Made by a program: the position numbers and the translations under genes. The notes beneath the pieces were generated by a model that was not told the origin of the DNA, searched no databases, and worked only from the letters and a program-made list of their open reading frames with translations. A DNA stretch of 64,000 nucleotides from Demequina capsici (GTDB lineage: Bacteria > Actinomycetota > Actinomycetes > Actinomycetales > Demequinaceae), in NCBI RefSeq assembly GCF_032102965.1, contig NZ_CP134880.1, positions 1,798,001 through 1,862,000 of the forward strand, in the 5' to 3' direction. Below, piece after piece: positions 29,854-40,446 of this stretch. Numbering within the stretch: position 1 is the stretch's first letter; every line of letters starts with the position of its first letter.

Positions 29854-31022
29854 GGTGCCGCGATCACCTGGGGCTCCGCGCCCTCGACCGGCTCCATCGT
29901 CTCGGCGATCTTCATCGCCTCCTCGATCAGCACCTCGACGATGTCACGCTCCGGGACCGTCTTGATGACCTCGCCCTTCACGAAGATCTGGCCCTTGCCG
30001 TTGCCCGAGGCCACGCCGAGATCTGCCTCACGCGCCTCTCCAGGGCCGTTCACGACACAGCCCATGACCGCGACACGCAAGGGCACCTCCATGCCCTCGA
30101 GCCCCGCGGTCACCTTCTCCGCAAGCTCGTAGACATCCACCTGCGCGCGACCGCACGACGGGCACGACACGATCTCAAGCTTGCGCGGGCGCAGGTTCAG
30201 CGCCTGCAGGATCTGGATGCCGACCTTCACCTCCTCGACGGGCGGCGCCGACAGGGACACACGGATCGTGTCCCCGATGCCCTTGCTCAGCAGGGCGCCG
30301 AAGGCGGTCGCCGACTTGATGGTGCCCTGGAAGGCGGGTCCCGCCTCGGTCACGCCCAGGTGCAGCGGCCAGTCACCGCGCTCAGACAGCATCTCGTAGG
30401 CGCGCACCATCACCACGGGGTCGTTGTGCTTGACCGAGATCTTGAAGTCGTGGAAGTCGTGCTCCTCGAAGAGGCTCGCCTCCCAGACCGCAGACTCGAC
30501 GAGCGCCTCAGGCGTCGCCTTCCCGTACTTCTCGAGCAGGCGCTTGTCGAGCGAGCCCGCGTTGACCCCGATCCTCAGAGACGTGCCATGGTCCTTGGCG
30601 GCCTGCGCGATCTCCTTGACCTGGTCGTCGAACCGCTTGATGTTGCCGGGGTTGACGCGCACCGCGGCGCAGCCCGCCTCGATCGCCGCGAAGACGTACT
30701 TGGGCTGGAAGTGGATGTCCGCGATGACAGGGATGTTCGACTTCCTCGCGATGGCGGGCAGCGCGTCCGCGTCGTCCTGCGTGGGGCACGCGACCCTCAC
30801 GATGTCGCAGCCCGCCGCCGTGAGCTCGGCGATCTGCTGAAGCGTCGCGTTGATGTCGTGGGTCTTGGTGGTGGTCATCGTCTGGACCGAGATGGGGGCG
30901 TCGCCGCCGACGAGCACGTCGCCCACCTTGATCTGGCGGGTCCTGCGTCGCGGGGCGAGCACTGGTGCCGGCATGGCCGGCATGCCGAGTCCGATCGCTG
31001 TCATGGTTTCAGTATTCCTCAT
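29850..31022 (-). CDS. ispG: 4-hydroxy-3-methylbut-2-en-1-yl diphosphate synthase (IspG/GcpE)
   Basis: Reductively opens MEcPP to HMBPP in the MEP isoprenoid pathway, using a [4Fe-4S] cluster. The 390-residue protein has the cluster ligands Cys287 and Cys290 (SCPSCGR), Cys322 (GCVVNGPGE) and the nearby Glu329. The TIM-barrel part includes [11 protein letters not shown] and VRVNPGNI. The ATG at 31004 behind GAGGA is a possible later start. dxr, an earlier step of the same pathway, lies two genes upstream. Confidence 0.96.
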   Translation of the reverse strand: MRNTETMTAIGLGMPAMPAPVLAPRRRTRQIKVGDVLVGGDAPISVQTMTTTKTHDINATLQQIAELTAAGCDIVRVACPTQDDADALPAIARKSNIPVIADIHFQPKYVFAAIEAGCAAVRVNPGNIKRFDDQVKEIAQAAKDHGTSLRIGVNAGSLDKRLLEKYGKATPEALVESAVWEASLFEEHDFHDFKISVKHNDPVVMVRAYEMLSERGDWPLHLGVTEAGPAFQGTIKSATAFGALLSKGIGDTIRVSLSAPPVEEVKVGIQILQALNLRPRKLEIVSCPSCGRAQVDVYELAEKVTAGLEGMEVPLRVAVMGCVVNGPGEAREADLGVASGNGKGQIFVKGEVIKTVPERDIVEVLIEEAMKIAETMEPVEGAEPQVIAAP

Positions 31023-31115
31023 GTCCCGACCACCCCACGGCGCCTGGCCGGCGTCCTGGGGAAGGTCCTTGCAAGCGTCAACGAGGCGCGATGAGCGCGC
31101 TATTCCTTCGAGGCG

Positions 31116-32426
31116 TCAGGCGATCGTCACGGGGGCGACGATGTCCGCGTAGACGAGCACAGCACCCATCACGAGCAGCAGCGCGAACACGCCGTACGCC
31201 AGCGGCATCATCCTCGCGACGTCCACGGGCCGCGGAGCCGCGAGGCCGCGCAGACGTGCCCAGCCGTTCTTGATGCCCTGCCACAGCGCCGAGACGACGT
31301 GTCCGCCGTCGAGAGGCACGAGCGGGATCATGTTGAAGGCGAAGAGGGCAAGGTTCAAGCCGGCGAGCAGCATCATCATGTCGGTGATGCGCTCGCCGAG
31401 CGTGTACCCGTCGATGTTCGCCGATGCGATCTCGCCCGAGATGCGACCAACGCCGACGACGCCCATCACCGAGTCGGTGGTCCGCTCCTCAAGCCCGAGC
31501 GCCGCGCGAGCGACGTGATAGACCTGTTGAGGCAGGTGGACGATGACACCGGCAGTCTGTCCCAGGTAGTCCCACGTGAGGGACGCGCCGGCCCAGAGCG
31601 GCTGCCGCTGCGACTCCGTCAGCGAGTACACGCCCAGGTAGCCGACCTGCTGGGTCACCGGATCCCCTGCCGCGTCCGTCACGACCGCGCCCGAGTCGTC
31701 GTACTCGTAGACGGTGCGCGTCGCCGGCGTGACCGTCAACGACACGTCCTCGCCGCTCCTGTCGACCACCAGAGCGATCTGCTGGCCGGGCCTGTCAGCG
31801 ACATACGAGGTCAGATCCGTCCAGGAACCGAGCGCCACGCCGTCCGCGGAGACGAACACATCGCCCGCCTCGATGCCTGCAGCCGCCGCCGGGGCGACCG
31901 GGTCGCCCGTGGCGCACTCCGTGGCGCCTGCGGCGGGCACGCACTGCACGACCTGCGCCACGGCCAGGGTCTGCGTCGGCACGCCCACGAACGACAGCAC
32001 GCTCGTGAACAGCACCACCGCGATCACGAGGTTGACCACCGGCCCGCCCATCATGACGATCGCCTTGCGCCACCACGTCAGGTGGTAGAAGGCACGGTGA
32101 TCCTGGCCCGCGGGGATCTCCTCCTCCGCCTGCGCTCGCGTGTCGTCGATGAGGCGGCCCGCCCACCCTCCGAGTCGGAGCGGCTTCACGGCTGAGGCGG
32201 GCGGAACCATCCCCACGAGCTTGACGTAGCCGCCAAGCGGGATGGCCTTGAAGCCGTACTCGGTCTCGCCCTTCCTGCGCGACCACAGGCGCGGCCCGAA
32301 ACCCACGAAGTACTCGCTGACGAGCACCCCGAAGCGCTTGGCGGGGATCATGTGCCCCAGCTCGTGGAGAGCGATGGAGACCAGCAGCCCGACCACCAGC
32401 ACCAGCACACCGATCAGGAATTCCAT
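31116..32426 (-). CDS. rseP: Site-2 intramembrane zinc protease (RseP/Rip1 family)
   Basis: Polytopic 436-residue metalloprotease that cuts membrane-spanning regulators such as anti-sigma factors. The active site HELGH (His21, Glu22, His25) lies in the first helix, the PDZ-like domain is around 185-260, and the third ligand is in NMIPLVPLDGGH in a C-terminal helix. The place between dxr and ispG is that of Rip1 (Rv2869c) in mycobacteria. Its substrates here are unknown. Confidence 0.94.
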   Translation of the reverse strand: MEFLIGVLVLVVGLLVSIALHELGHMIPAKRFGVLVSEYFVGFGPRLWSRRKGETEYGFKAIPLGGYVKLVGMVPPASAVKPLRLGGWAGRLIDDTRAQAEEEIPAGQDHRAFYHLTWWRKAIVMMGGPVVNLVIAVVLFTSVLSFVGVPTQTLAVAQVVQCVPAAGATECATGDPVAPAAAAGIEAGDVFVSADGVALGSWTDLTSYVADRPGQQIALVVDRSGEDVSLTVTPATRTVYEYDDSGAVVTDAAGDPVTQQVGYLGVYSLTESQRQPLWAGASLTWDYLGQTAGVIVHLPQQVYHVARAALGLEERTTDSVMGVVGVGRISGEIASANIDGYTLGERITDMMMLLAGLNLALFAFNMIPLVPLDGGHVVSALWQGIKNGWARLRGLAAPRPVDVARMMPLAYGVFALLLVMGAVLVYADIVAPVTIA

Positions 32427-32468
32427 GACCTCACCCTACGTCCGCTCGGAAGCTGTCTCAGCCCGTCG

Positions 32469-33629
32469 TCATCGGGCCTGGATCGCGCCGCGCGCTGCCT
32501 CTCGGGCCCACCGCTCCGCCTCATCCACAGCCTCCAACGTCACGACGCCAGGCGCCTCATACGCCTCCACAACGCTCCGGACAGTGTCCACGATCCCGAG
32601 GAACGGAAGGGCACCGGCCGCGAAGGCCGCGACGCACTCCTCGTTCGCCGCGTTGAACACCGCCGGGTGCAGCCCCGAAGCGGCCACCGCGGCGCGGGCG
32701 ACGCGGATCGCAGGGAACGCGTCCTCGTCGAGCGGGTGGAAGTCCCACGACTGCGCCTGCGTCCAGTCCATCGCGGGTGCGGCATCGGGAACACGGTCGG
32801 GCCAGCCGAGCCCCAACGCGATCGGAAGACGCATGTCAGGCGGCGATGCCTGGGCGATCGTCGAGCCGTCGACGAACTCCACCATCGAGTGCACGATCGA
32901 CTGCGGGTGCACCACCACGTCGATCGCCCGCATCGGCACGTCGAACAGCAGGTGGGCCTCGATCACCTCGAGCGCCTTGTTCACCATCGAGGCGGAGTTC
33001 ATGGTGACTACCGGGCCCATGTCCCAGTTCGGATGCTTGAGCGCCTGCTCCGGGGTGACCCCCTGAAGCATGTCCCGCGTCCATCCGCGGAATGCTCCTC
33101 CCGAGGCCGTGAGCACCAGACGGCGGACCTCGGAGCGCGCGCCCGCGCGCAGCGCCTGAGCAAGTGCCGAGTGCTCGGAGTCGACCGGCACGATCTGATC
33201 TGCGCGCTGGACCGCAGCCTTGACCAGCGCGCCGCCCGCGACGAGCGACTCCTTGTTGGCCAACGCGAGAGTGGATCCGGCCCGGAGCGCGGCGAGAGTG
33301 GGCCTCAGCCCCACCGAGCCCGTCACGCCGTTGAGCACCGTGTCGGCACCCACCGACGCCGCGGTCTCGACCGCGTCCGGCCCCGCGATCACCTCGGCGC
33401 GCACGCCGCGGGCATGCAGCGCATCGCGCACCGCAGGTGCGGCCTCCGCGCGGGCCACCGCCACGAGCGCGGGCCTCACGAGCGCCGCCTGCGAGGCGAT
33501 CAGGTCGGGATCAGCGCCGCCCGCGGCTATCGCGACCACGTCGAACGCGTCGGCGTTGCGCGAGATCACGTCGATCGCCTGCGTCCCGATCGAGCCCGTG
33601 GAGCCCAGGAGCGAGACCGAGCGGGCCAT
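32469..33629 (-). CDS. dxr: 1-deoxy-D-xylulose-5-phosphate reductoisomerase
   Basis: Second step of the MEP pathway, converting DXP to MEP with NADPH. The 386-residue protein has the cofactor loop LLGSTGSIGTQAIDV at the N-terminus, the catalytic/metal stretch VPVDSEHSALAQAL, the flexible loop TASGGAFRGW and VHPQSIVHSMVEFVDGS. I start at the ATG at 33629, which shares a base with the stop of the DivIVA-domain gene; a longer frame to 33917 lies within that gene. Confidence 0.95.
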   Translation of the reverse strand: MARSVSLLGSTGSIGTQAIDVISRNADAFDVVAIAAGGADPDLIASQAALVRPALVAVARAEAAPAVRDALHARGVRAEVIAGPDAVETAASVGADTVLNGVTGSVGLRPTLAALRAGSTLALANKESLVAGGALVKAAVQRADQIVPVDSEHSALAQALRAGARSEVRRLVLTASGGAFRGWTRDMLQGVTPEQALKHPNWDMGPVVTMNSASMVNKALEVIEAHLLFDVPMRAIDVVVHPQSIVHSMVEFVDGSTIAQASPPDMRLPIALGLGWPDRVPDAAPAMDWTQAQSWDFHPLDEDAFPAIRVARAAVAASGLHPAVFNAANEECVAAFAAGALPFLGIVDTVRSVVEAYEAPGVVTLEAVDEAERWAREAARGAIQAR

Positions 33630-34180
33630 CACGCCACGCCGAGAAGGATGTCCACCGCCCGTGCGAGGTAGGCATCGACGACCCGCTCGTCGTACGCCGC
33701 CCAGCGAGGCTTGCGCGAGAACGTCAGGCTCCGCAGATCCTCGGCGTTCATCGGCTCGCCCCTGTCGAAGAAGCTCGTCAGCCGATCGAGCACATCGTCC
33801 ACCGCACCGGCGTCGTACCCCGCCGACAGGCCTGCGGGACGCGCGAAGCGCTCGCCGCGCGGGCGCCGCAACCGCGGATACAGCACCTGAGCGCGCTCCG
33901 CGAGGTCGGCAAGCCACGCCTCCTGACCGCGGGTCCGGACGAACGAGTCGCGCTGGCGGGTGGCGAATGCCTGCTCGATCCGGTCAAGCGCGGCATCGAC
34001 GGACTGGGTGGAGTACCCGCCGCGCTTGAGGTCGAACGAGGCGCGGCGAATATCGAGCGCGACCATGGTGTCGCCCTCGGTGTCCTCATAGGCCTCGCGC
34101 GCTGCGGTGAAGAACTCTTCGACCTGAGCGCGGCGATACCCGATCTTGAGCCTGCCGGCGCGCGGGAACAGGTCCGTCAT
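33629..34180 (-). CDS. DivIVA-domain-containing protein
   Basis: A 183-residue protein with three DivIVA-like half-motifs: GYRRAQVEEFFTAAREA near the start, GGYSTQSVDAALDRIEQAF in the middle and GYDAGAVDDVLDRLTSFF near 120-137, plus a related C-terminal end (YDERVVDAYLARAVDIL). It lacks the long coiled coil of true polar DivIVA/Wag31. Start and stop both share single bases with dxr and rlmN (TGATG), so the three are coupled. A cell-envelope or septal role is inference from the domain only. Confidence 0.8.
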   Translation of the reverse strand: MTDLFPRAGRLKIGYRRAQVEEFFTAAREAYEDTEGDTMVALDIRRASFDLKRGGYSTQSVDAALDRIEQAFATRQRDSFVRTRGQEAWLADLAERAQVLYPRLRRPRGERFARPAGLSAGYDAGAVDDVLDRLTSFFDRGEPMNAEDLRSLTFSRKPRWAAYDERVVDAYLARAVDILLGVA

Positions 34181-35295
34181 CAGTCATCCTCCTTGATCGC
34201 GAGCTGGCCGCAGGCGCCGTCGATGTCGCTTCCGCGAGTATCGCGGATCGTCGTGGGTATCCCGTGAGCGCGGAGCCTCCGGACGAACTCGTCCTCCACG
34301 GCGGGGTCGGACGCGGTCCACTTGGAGCCGGGGGTCGGGTTCAGCGGGATCGGGTTCACATGCACCCAGCCCGAGCCTCGCTCGTTGAGCTTGCGGCCCA
34401 GCAGGTCCGCCCGGTGCGCATGATCGTTCATGTCGCGGATCAGTGCGTACTCGATCGAGACGCGTCGACCCGTCGCGTCGAAGTAGCGCCGTGCCGCGTC
34501 GAGGACCTCGTCGACCTTCCAGCGGGTGTTGATCGGCACCAGCTCGTCACGCAGCTCGTCGTCGGGGGCGTGCAGCGACACGGCGAGCGTCACCGGGATG
34601 CCCTCCTTCGCCAGCTTGTCGATCGCGGGCACCAGCCCCACCGTCGACACCGTGACATGGCGGGCGGACAGTCCGAAGCCCTCGGGCTCTGGCGCCACCA
34701 GGGTGCGCACGGCTGTGAGCACCGCCTTGTAGTTGGCGAGCGGCTCGCCCATGCCCATGAACACGACGTTCGACAGACGGACCTCCTCGCCCAGCTCGCC
34801 GTCGCGCGCGGATCGCGCCGCGAGGCGCACCTGCTCGATGATCTCGGCCGCCGAGAGGTTGCGCGTGAGGCCCATCTGGCCGGTCGCGCAGAAGGGGCAC
34901 GCCATGCCGCAGCCGGCCTGGCTCGTGACGCACAGCGTGGCGCGCTCCGGATACTTCATCAGCACAGACTCGACCTTGACGCCGTCGTGGAGGCTCCACA
35001 GCGTCTTCCGTGTGGCGCCCTTGTCGGCCTCGAGCGACCGCACGGGGCTCATGAGGCTGGGGAACAAGGCCTCCACCAGGCCGCCACGAGCGTCGGCAGG
35101 CAGGTCCGTCATCTGCTCCGGGTCCACGGTCAGATGGTCGAAGTAGTGCGTCGCCAGCTGCTTGGCACGGAACGACGGCTGGCCGAGCTCGCGCATCGCC
35201 TCCTTGCGCTCGTCGACGGTGAGGTCCGCGAAGTGACGCGGAGGCTTGCCCCGACGAGGCGCGGCGAATGTCAGCTTGACGGGGGTGCTCATCAT
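34180..35295 (-). CDS. rlmN: Dual-specificity 23S rRNA/tRNA adenine-C2 methyltransferase RlmN
   Basis: Radical-SAM methylase for A2503 of 23S rRNA and A37 of tRNAs. The 371-residue protein carries the cluster motif CGMACPFC (Cys129, Cys133, Cys136) and the catalytic Cys near the C-terminus in DIDGACGQL (Cys362). These features and length fit RlmN; nothing suggests a Cfr resistance enzyme. The ATG at 35295 overlaps the cdsA stop; a second ATG follows directly. Confidence 0.94.
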   Translation of the reverse strand: MMSTPVKLTFAAPRRGKPPRHFADLTVDERKEAMRELGQPSFRAKQLATHYFDHLTVDPEQMTDLPADARGGLVEALFPSLMSPVRSLEADKGATRKTLWSLHDGVKVESVLMKYPERATLCVTSQAGCGMACPFCATGQMGLTRNLSAAEIIEQVRLAARSARDGELGEEVRLSNVVFMGMGEPLANYKAVLTAVRTLVAPEPEGFGLSARHVTVSTVGLVPAIDKLAKEGIPVTLAVSLHAPDDELRDELVPINTRWKVDEVLDAARRYFDATGRRVSIEYALIRDMNDHAHRADLLGRKLNERGSGWVHVNPIPLNPTPGSKWTASDPAVEDEFVRRLRAHGIPTTIRDTRGSDIDGACGQLAIKEDD

Positions 35296-36347
35296 CTTCC
35301 CAACGTTCCGAGGGCCGCGGCGAACACCACGTAGGCCGCCGGCGCGGCCAGCAGCAGCGAGTCCAGCCTGTCCATCACTCCACCGTGGCCCGGGATGGCG
35401 GAGCTCATGTCCTTGACATCGATGTCGCGCTTGATCGCGGACTCCGCGAGGTCCCCGAGCACCGCGGAGGCGGTGCAGGCGAGACCGACGAGCGTGCCGA
35501 GCCACCAACGGCCGTCGAGCAGCAGCATCGCGGCGACGGTGGCAGCGACGGTGCCCAGGACCACTCCCCCGACGAAGCCCTCCCAGGTCTTGTTCGGGCT
35601 GATCGTCGGGGCCATCTTGTGGCGGCCCCACAGCATGCCCGCGAAGAGACCACCCGTGTCGTTGCCCACCACGGCGACCACGAACACGACGACGCGCTGC
35701 CATCCGTTGTCGGCCTGTTCCATCATGATGATGAACGACCCGAGGAACGGGATCCACAGCAGGGTGAACACCGACGCCAGCGAGTCGGCGAGCGTGTTCT
35801 CGATCCGCTCGTCGACCGCGCGCCACGCGACGATCCCAGCGAGACCGACGAGCACGGCCACTGTGAGGCCCTCGGCTCGGCCGAACCAGGTGGCGCTGCC
35901 CATGCCGAGCGTCGCGAGGACGAGCGGCACCATCGGCACCTTGCGACCCTGCAGCAGCAGCGCGCGCCGCCACTCGATCACGGCGGCGACGAGGAAGCCG
36001 TACACCAGCACCGCGAACACCCGTGGGTCGAACCACGCGGCGGCGACGGTGGCGACCAGCAGGCCGAGCCCGACGACGGTCGCGACCGTGAGGTTCCGGC
36101 CCCCGCGAGCTGCGCGCGACGCCCCTGGAGGACGGACCTCGTCGACCTCGTCCGCGGAGGCGGGGTCCGACTGGTCCAGGTCGGCGTCGAGCCCGTCGCC
36201 TGCGTCGTCCATCCCGCCGAGCACGCTCGCGCCCCTCTGATCGATGGCGACCGCGCCCGGCCACACCACGTCACCGGGACGCGGCGCCGCACTGCCGGTG
36301 TCGAGGGAGGCCTCAGGTTGCGCCGATCGGCGCCGCCCCCACCTCAT
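35292..36347 (-). CDS. cdsA: Phosphatidate cytidylyltransferase
   Basis: Integral membrane enzyme making CDP-diacylglycerol from phosphatidic acid and CTP. The 351-residue protein has a ~75-residue acidic, Pro-rich cytosolic N-terminus, about eight helices, and the family signature near the C-terminus ([17 protein letters not shown] preceded by KRDIDVKDM). AGGGG six bases before the ATG at 36347 supports this start over an in-frame extension to 36437 that overlaps frr. Confidence 0.93.
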   Translation of the reverse strand: MRWGRRRSAQPEASLDTGSAAPRPGDVVWPGAVAIDQRGASVLGGMDDAGDGLDADLDQSDPASADEVDEVRPPGASRAARGGRNLTVATVVGLGLLVATVAAAWFDPRVFAVLVYGFLVAAVIEWRRALLLQGRKVPMVPLVLATLGMGSATWFGRAEGLTVAVLVGLAGIVAWRAVDERIENTLADSLASVFTLLWIPFLGSFIIMMEQADNGWQRVVVFVVAVVGNDTGGLFAGMLWGRHKMAPTISPNKTWEGFVGGVVLGTVAATVAAMLLLDGRWWLGTLVGLACTASAVLGDLAESAIKRDIDVKDMSSAIPGHGGVMDRLDSLLLAAPAAYVVFAAALGTLGR

Positions 36348-36378
36348 CGGCAGCCCCTGGATGCGTGCTGTGCTCGCA

Positions 36379-36936
36379 TCAGACCTCGAGCAGCTCGCTC
36401 TCCTTGTGCGCGAGAAGTGCATCGACCGCGTCGACATGCTTCTTCGTCAGCGCGTCCAGGTCCTTCTCACCGCGCGTGCCCTCGTCCTCGCCGACCTCGC
36501 CGTCCTTGACTGCGGCGTCGATCTGGTCCTTGGCCTTGCGGCGCATGTTCCTGACGGTGACGCGCGCCTCCTCGGCACGGGTCTTCGCGAGCTTGACGTA
36601 GTCGCGACGGCGCTCCTCGGTGAGCTGCGGCATGTTGATGCGCAGCACCTTGCCGTCGTCGCTCGGGTTCACGCCCAGGTCCGAGTTGCGCAGAGCGCTC
36701 TCGATCTCCTTCTTGGCGGCGACGTCGTACGGCGAGATCACGACGGTGCGCGCCTCGGGCACCGTGATCGATGCCAGCTGCTGCAGCGGGGTGGGCGCGC
36801 CGTAGTAGTCCACCGCGATGTTAGCGAACATCGCTGCGGACGCCTGGCCCGACCGGATCGAGGCGAAGTTGTCCTTGGCGACCTCGACCGCCCTGTCCAT
36901 GTTCTCCTCAGCCTCGAGGAGGATCTCGTCAATCAC
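36379..36936 (-). CDS. frr: Ribosome recycling factor
   Basis: Splits post-termination ribosomes together with EF-G. The 185-residue protein has the three-helix-bundle pattern ([58 protein letters not shown] in part). The start is a GTG. It follows pyrH by 26 bases and precedes cdsA by 31, the standard order. Confidence 0.95.
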   Translation of the reverse strand: MIDEILLEAEENMDRAVEVAKDNFASIRSGQASAAMFANIAVDYYGAPTPLQQLASITVPEARTVVISPYDVAAKKEIESALRNSDLGVNPSDDGKVLRINMPQLTEERRRDYVKLAKTRAEEARVTVRNMRRKAKDQIDAAVKDGEVGEDEGTRGEKDLDALTKKHVDAVDALLAHKESELLEV

Positions 36937-36962
36937 GTGCGTCTCCTTGTCAGTGCGGCCCG

Positions 36963-37706
36963 TCAGGCCGTCACGAGCGTCCCGATTCTCTCACCCAGCA
37001 GGGCCTTCGTCACGTTGCCCTCGCCCTCGAGCCCGAACACCACCATCGGGACCTTGTTGTCCATCGCGAGCGAGAACGCCGACGCGTCCATCACGTTGAG
37101 GCGCTGCTGCAGCGCATCGCGGTAGGTCACGTGCTCCAGCTTCCGTGCGGACGGGTCCTGGCGCGGGTCCGCCGTGTACACCCCGTCGACCCCGTTCTTG
37201 CCCATGATGACCTCGGTGCACCGCACCTCGAGCGCACGCTGCACGGAGACCGTGTCCGTCGAGAAGTACGGCATGCCGGCGCCTGCGGCGAAGATCACGA
37301 CGCGCCCCTTGTCGAGGTGCCGGATCGCCCGCAGCGGGATGTAGGGCTCTGCGACCTGACCCATCGTGATGGCGGTCTGCACACGGGTGGCGACGCCCGA
37401 CTGCTCCAGGAAGTCCTGAAGCGCGAGCGCGTTCATGACCGTGCCGAGCATGCCCATGTAGTCCGCACGGGCACGCTCCATGCCACGCTGGCTGAGCTCG
37501 GCCCCGCGGAAGAAGTTGCCGCCGCCGACCACGATCGCCACCTGCACGCCCTCGCGCACAGCGGCCGCGATCTCGTGCGCGACGCGGGAGATGACGTCGG
37601 GGTCGACGCCGATGCCGCCGCCCCCGAACATCTCACCCGAGAGCTTCAACAGCACGCGCCGCGCCGCCGGGGGCGCCGTGTCCGGGATCGAGCTGGTCTC
37701 GGACAT
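36963..37706 (-). CDS. pyrH: Uridylate kinase
   Basis: Phosphorylates UMP to UDP; a hexameric amino-acid-kinase-fold enzyme. The 247-residue protein has [11 protein letters not shown] at the N-terminus, [16 protein letters not shown] and [21 protein letters not shown] before the ATG at 37706 sets the start; the frame is open further upstream without family similarity. It lies between tsf and frr as in most bacteria. Confidence 0.95.
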   Translation of the reverse strand: MSETSSIPDTAPPAARRVLLKLSGEMFGGGGIGVDPDVISRVAHEIAAAVREGVQVAIVVGGGNFFRGAELSQRGMERARADYMGMLGTVMNALALQDFLEQSGVATRVQTAITMGQVAEPYIPLRAIRHLDKGRVVIFAAGAGMPYFSTDTVSVQRALEVRCTEVIMGKNGVDGVYTADPRQDPSARKLEHVTYRDALQQRLNVMDASAFSLAMDNKVPMVVFGLEGEGNVTKALLGERIGTLVTA

Positions 37707-37764
37707 GGCTTGCCTCCTTGGCGACGCGGCGCGGTTGATGCTGTGTGCTGGTTCCGGCTGGAGA

Positions 37765-38604
37765 CTAGGCTCCCACACGGAAGCGGGCGAAGGCGGTCAC
37801 CTGACCACCCGTGGCCTCGATGACCTTGCCCACGGTCGTCTTGGGGTCCTTCGCGAAGGCCTGGTCGACCAGGGTGTTCTCCTTGAAGTAACCGTTGAGA
37901 CGGCCCTCGACGATCTTCGGGAGCGCAGCCTCGGGCTTGCCCTCCGCCTTGGCGGTCTCCTCGGCGACGCGACGCTCGTTGGCGATCGTCTCCTCGGAGG
38001 CGTCCTCACGGACCAGGTAGATCGGCGAGTACGCGGCGATGTGCATCGCGATGTCACGCGCGACCTCGGCCGCCTTCGCGTCCGACCCGACGAGGACTCC
38101 CACCTGGGCGGGCAGGTCCTTGTTGGTGCGGTGCAGGTACTCGGAGACGACCGGTGCCTCGATGCGGGCGACGCGACGCAGGACGATCTTCTCGCCGAGC
38201 GTGCCGGCCGCGGCGTCGATGTAGGCGCCGACCGTGGTGTCCTCGATCGGGGCGGCGAGCGCGGCCTCGGCGTCTGCCGCACCCGCGGCGACCACCGCTG
38301 CGAGCACGTCGCCGGCGAGCGCGATGAACTTGTCGTTCTTCGCCACGAAGTCGGTCTCGGAGTTGAGCTCGATCAGCGTGCCGGCCTGGCCGCCGTCGAT
38401 GTCGGCGATGTGAGTGATGACGAGTCCCTCGGAAGCCGAGCGGCCCTCTCGCTTCGCCACGCCCTTGAGGCCCTTGACGCGAAGGATGTCGACGGCGGCG
38501 TCGATGTTGCCATCCGCCTCATCGAGCGCCTTCTTGACGTCGAGCATGCCGGCGCCGGTGCGCTCGCGGAGCGCCTGGATGTCGGCAACGGTGTAGTTCG
38601 CCAT
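37765..38604 (-). CDS. tsf: Elongation factor Ts
   Basis: Nucleotide exchange factor for EF-Tu, 279 residues. The UBA-like start [26 protein letters not shown] and the motif [13 protein letters not shown], which contacts EF-Tu, are present. It lies 13 bases after rpsB and is certainly co-transcribed with it. Confidence 0.96.
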   Translation of the reverse strand: MANYTVADIQALRERTGAGMLDVKKALDEADGNIDAAVDILRVKGLKGVAKREGRSASEGLVITHIADIDGGQAGTLIELNSETDFVAKNDKFIALAGDVLAAVVAAGAADAEAALAAPIEDTTVGAYIDAAAGTLGEKIVLRRVARIEAPVVSEYLHRTNKDLPAQVGVLVGSDAKAAEVARDIAMHIAAYSPIYLVREDASEETIANERRVAEETAKAEGKPEAALPKIVEGRLNGYFKENTLVDQAFAKDPKTTVGKVIEATGGQVTAFARFRVGA

Positions 38605-38617
38605 GTGTCGCGGGTCC

Positions 38618-39508
<891 letters not shown>

Positions 39509-39743
39509 GGCACTTCCTATTCCGCACGCGCCTGCGCGTGCCTGATGTTGTGGTGGGCGAGCCCACCGGTGTTCGGTTGACGGCGATCCCATGGTGGGAT
39601 CGCCCCTGGCGCCTGCGCGGTTCCGCACCGAGCGAGCTCGGACCTTGCGTCTCCGGCGCATCCCGGCCGCGGGTGTGATCCCCCGTCCGGGCGCGATAGG
39701 CGCGCGACGTCATCCGGGCATGCCGGATGCGGGGTCGATCATA
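39509..39743 (-). promoter_or_regulatory. rpsB promoter and long structured leader
   Basis: On the minus strand TATGAT (39743-39738) with TCGAAA 18 bases upstream (39767-39762) makes a plausible promoter. The transcript would have a leader of about 220 bases. It holds hairpins at 39711-39729 (CATCCGG/CCGGATG), 39582-39604 (perfect 10-bp stem GGCGATCCCA/TGGGATCGCC, 3-base loop) and 39552-39567 (GGTGGGC/GCCCACC). Ribosomal S2 leaders are used for autoregulation in other bacteria, so this may serve the same end. Confidence 0.5.
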
Positions 39744-39873
39744 CCTGACCGCGCGCGGGAGTTTCGACCCGAGCCGAAGTGCCGTCGTCCCCAGGCTCCC
39801 AGATGGCTACCGATGTCCACAGCGTCGCCGTCCGCGTCGTCTGCACGCTCGCCGACGGACCAGCATCCGAGGC
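39744..39873. other. Intergenic region between rpsB promoter and M23 gene
   Basis: Together with the rpsB leader this is the only gap over 300 bases in the window (39509-39873). The part from 39744 contains the rpsB -35 region and must contain the start signals of the divergent M23-like gene. I could not pick out a convincing promoter for the latter and see no small gene here. Confidence 0.4.
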
Positions 39874-40446
39874 GTGACCTCCCGCCTTCTCTCCCCTGTC
39901 CTTGCGCTGCTCGCCTGCGCTCCGCTCCTCTGCGCCGCCGCCATTCCTGCCACCGCACCCTCCGGCGCCGCCGGCTCCGTGCGTGCCGATGTCGAGACGC
40001 CGACTCCCCTGCTCGCGTCGCCACTGGTGCGTACGACGGTCGTCCACGGCGTCGACCTGCCGGACGACCCGTGGCTCCCTGGACATCGTGGGGTGGACCT
40101 CGCGACCTCTGTCGGCGCGTCCGTCCGCGCGCCCGCGGACGGCACCGTGACCTTCAGCGGCGACGTCGCGGGCAGACCTGTCGTGGTGGTGACGTTGGAC
40201 TCGACGAACCTGCGAACCACGTTGGAGCCGGTCGTGGCGACGGTTGACCGTGGGTCCCGGGTGCACACCGGGCAGGAGATCGGGGTGGTCTCAGACGCCG
40301 CCGTCACGCCGAGCATGGGCCACTGCGCCCCGGCGGCGTGCCTGCACTGGGGACTCAAGCGTGACGAGGAGTACCTGGATCCGCTGGATTGGACTGTCGG
40401 CTGGGGACCGATCCGACTGAAGCCGATGCCGGCAGACGTCAGCTGA
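39874..40446 (+). CDS. Secreted M23-like (LytM-fold) protein, probably non-catalytic
   Basis: A 190-residue exported protein: signal peptide about 1-28, then a compact M23 domain with HRGVDLAT (zinc ligands His71 and Asp75) and CLHWGL (third ligand His158). In active LytM enzymes the last motif is HxH; here the first His position is Cys156, so the catalytic base appears to be missing. The GTG at 39874 has GAGG only one base away, so the start is uncertain. It is divergent from rpsB and its last 8 bases overlap the 3' end of the sigma-factor gene. Confidence 0.8.
   Translation: MTSRLLSPVLALLACAPLLCAAAIPATAPSGAAGSVRADVETPTPLLASPLVRTTVVHGVDLPDDPWLPGHRGVDLATSVGASVRAPADGTVTFSGDVAGRPVVVVTLDSTNLRTTLEPVVATVDRGSRVHTGQEIGVVSDAAVTPSMGHCAPAACLHWGLKRDEEYLDPLDWTVGWGPIRLKPMPADVS

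Noticed and set aside
34180..35295. Possible Cfr-type antibiotic resistance methylase
   Set aside because: Length, genomic place beside cdsA/frr and motifs fit housekeeping RlmN.
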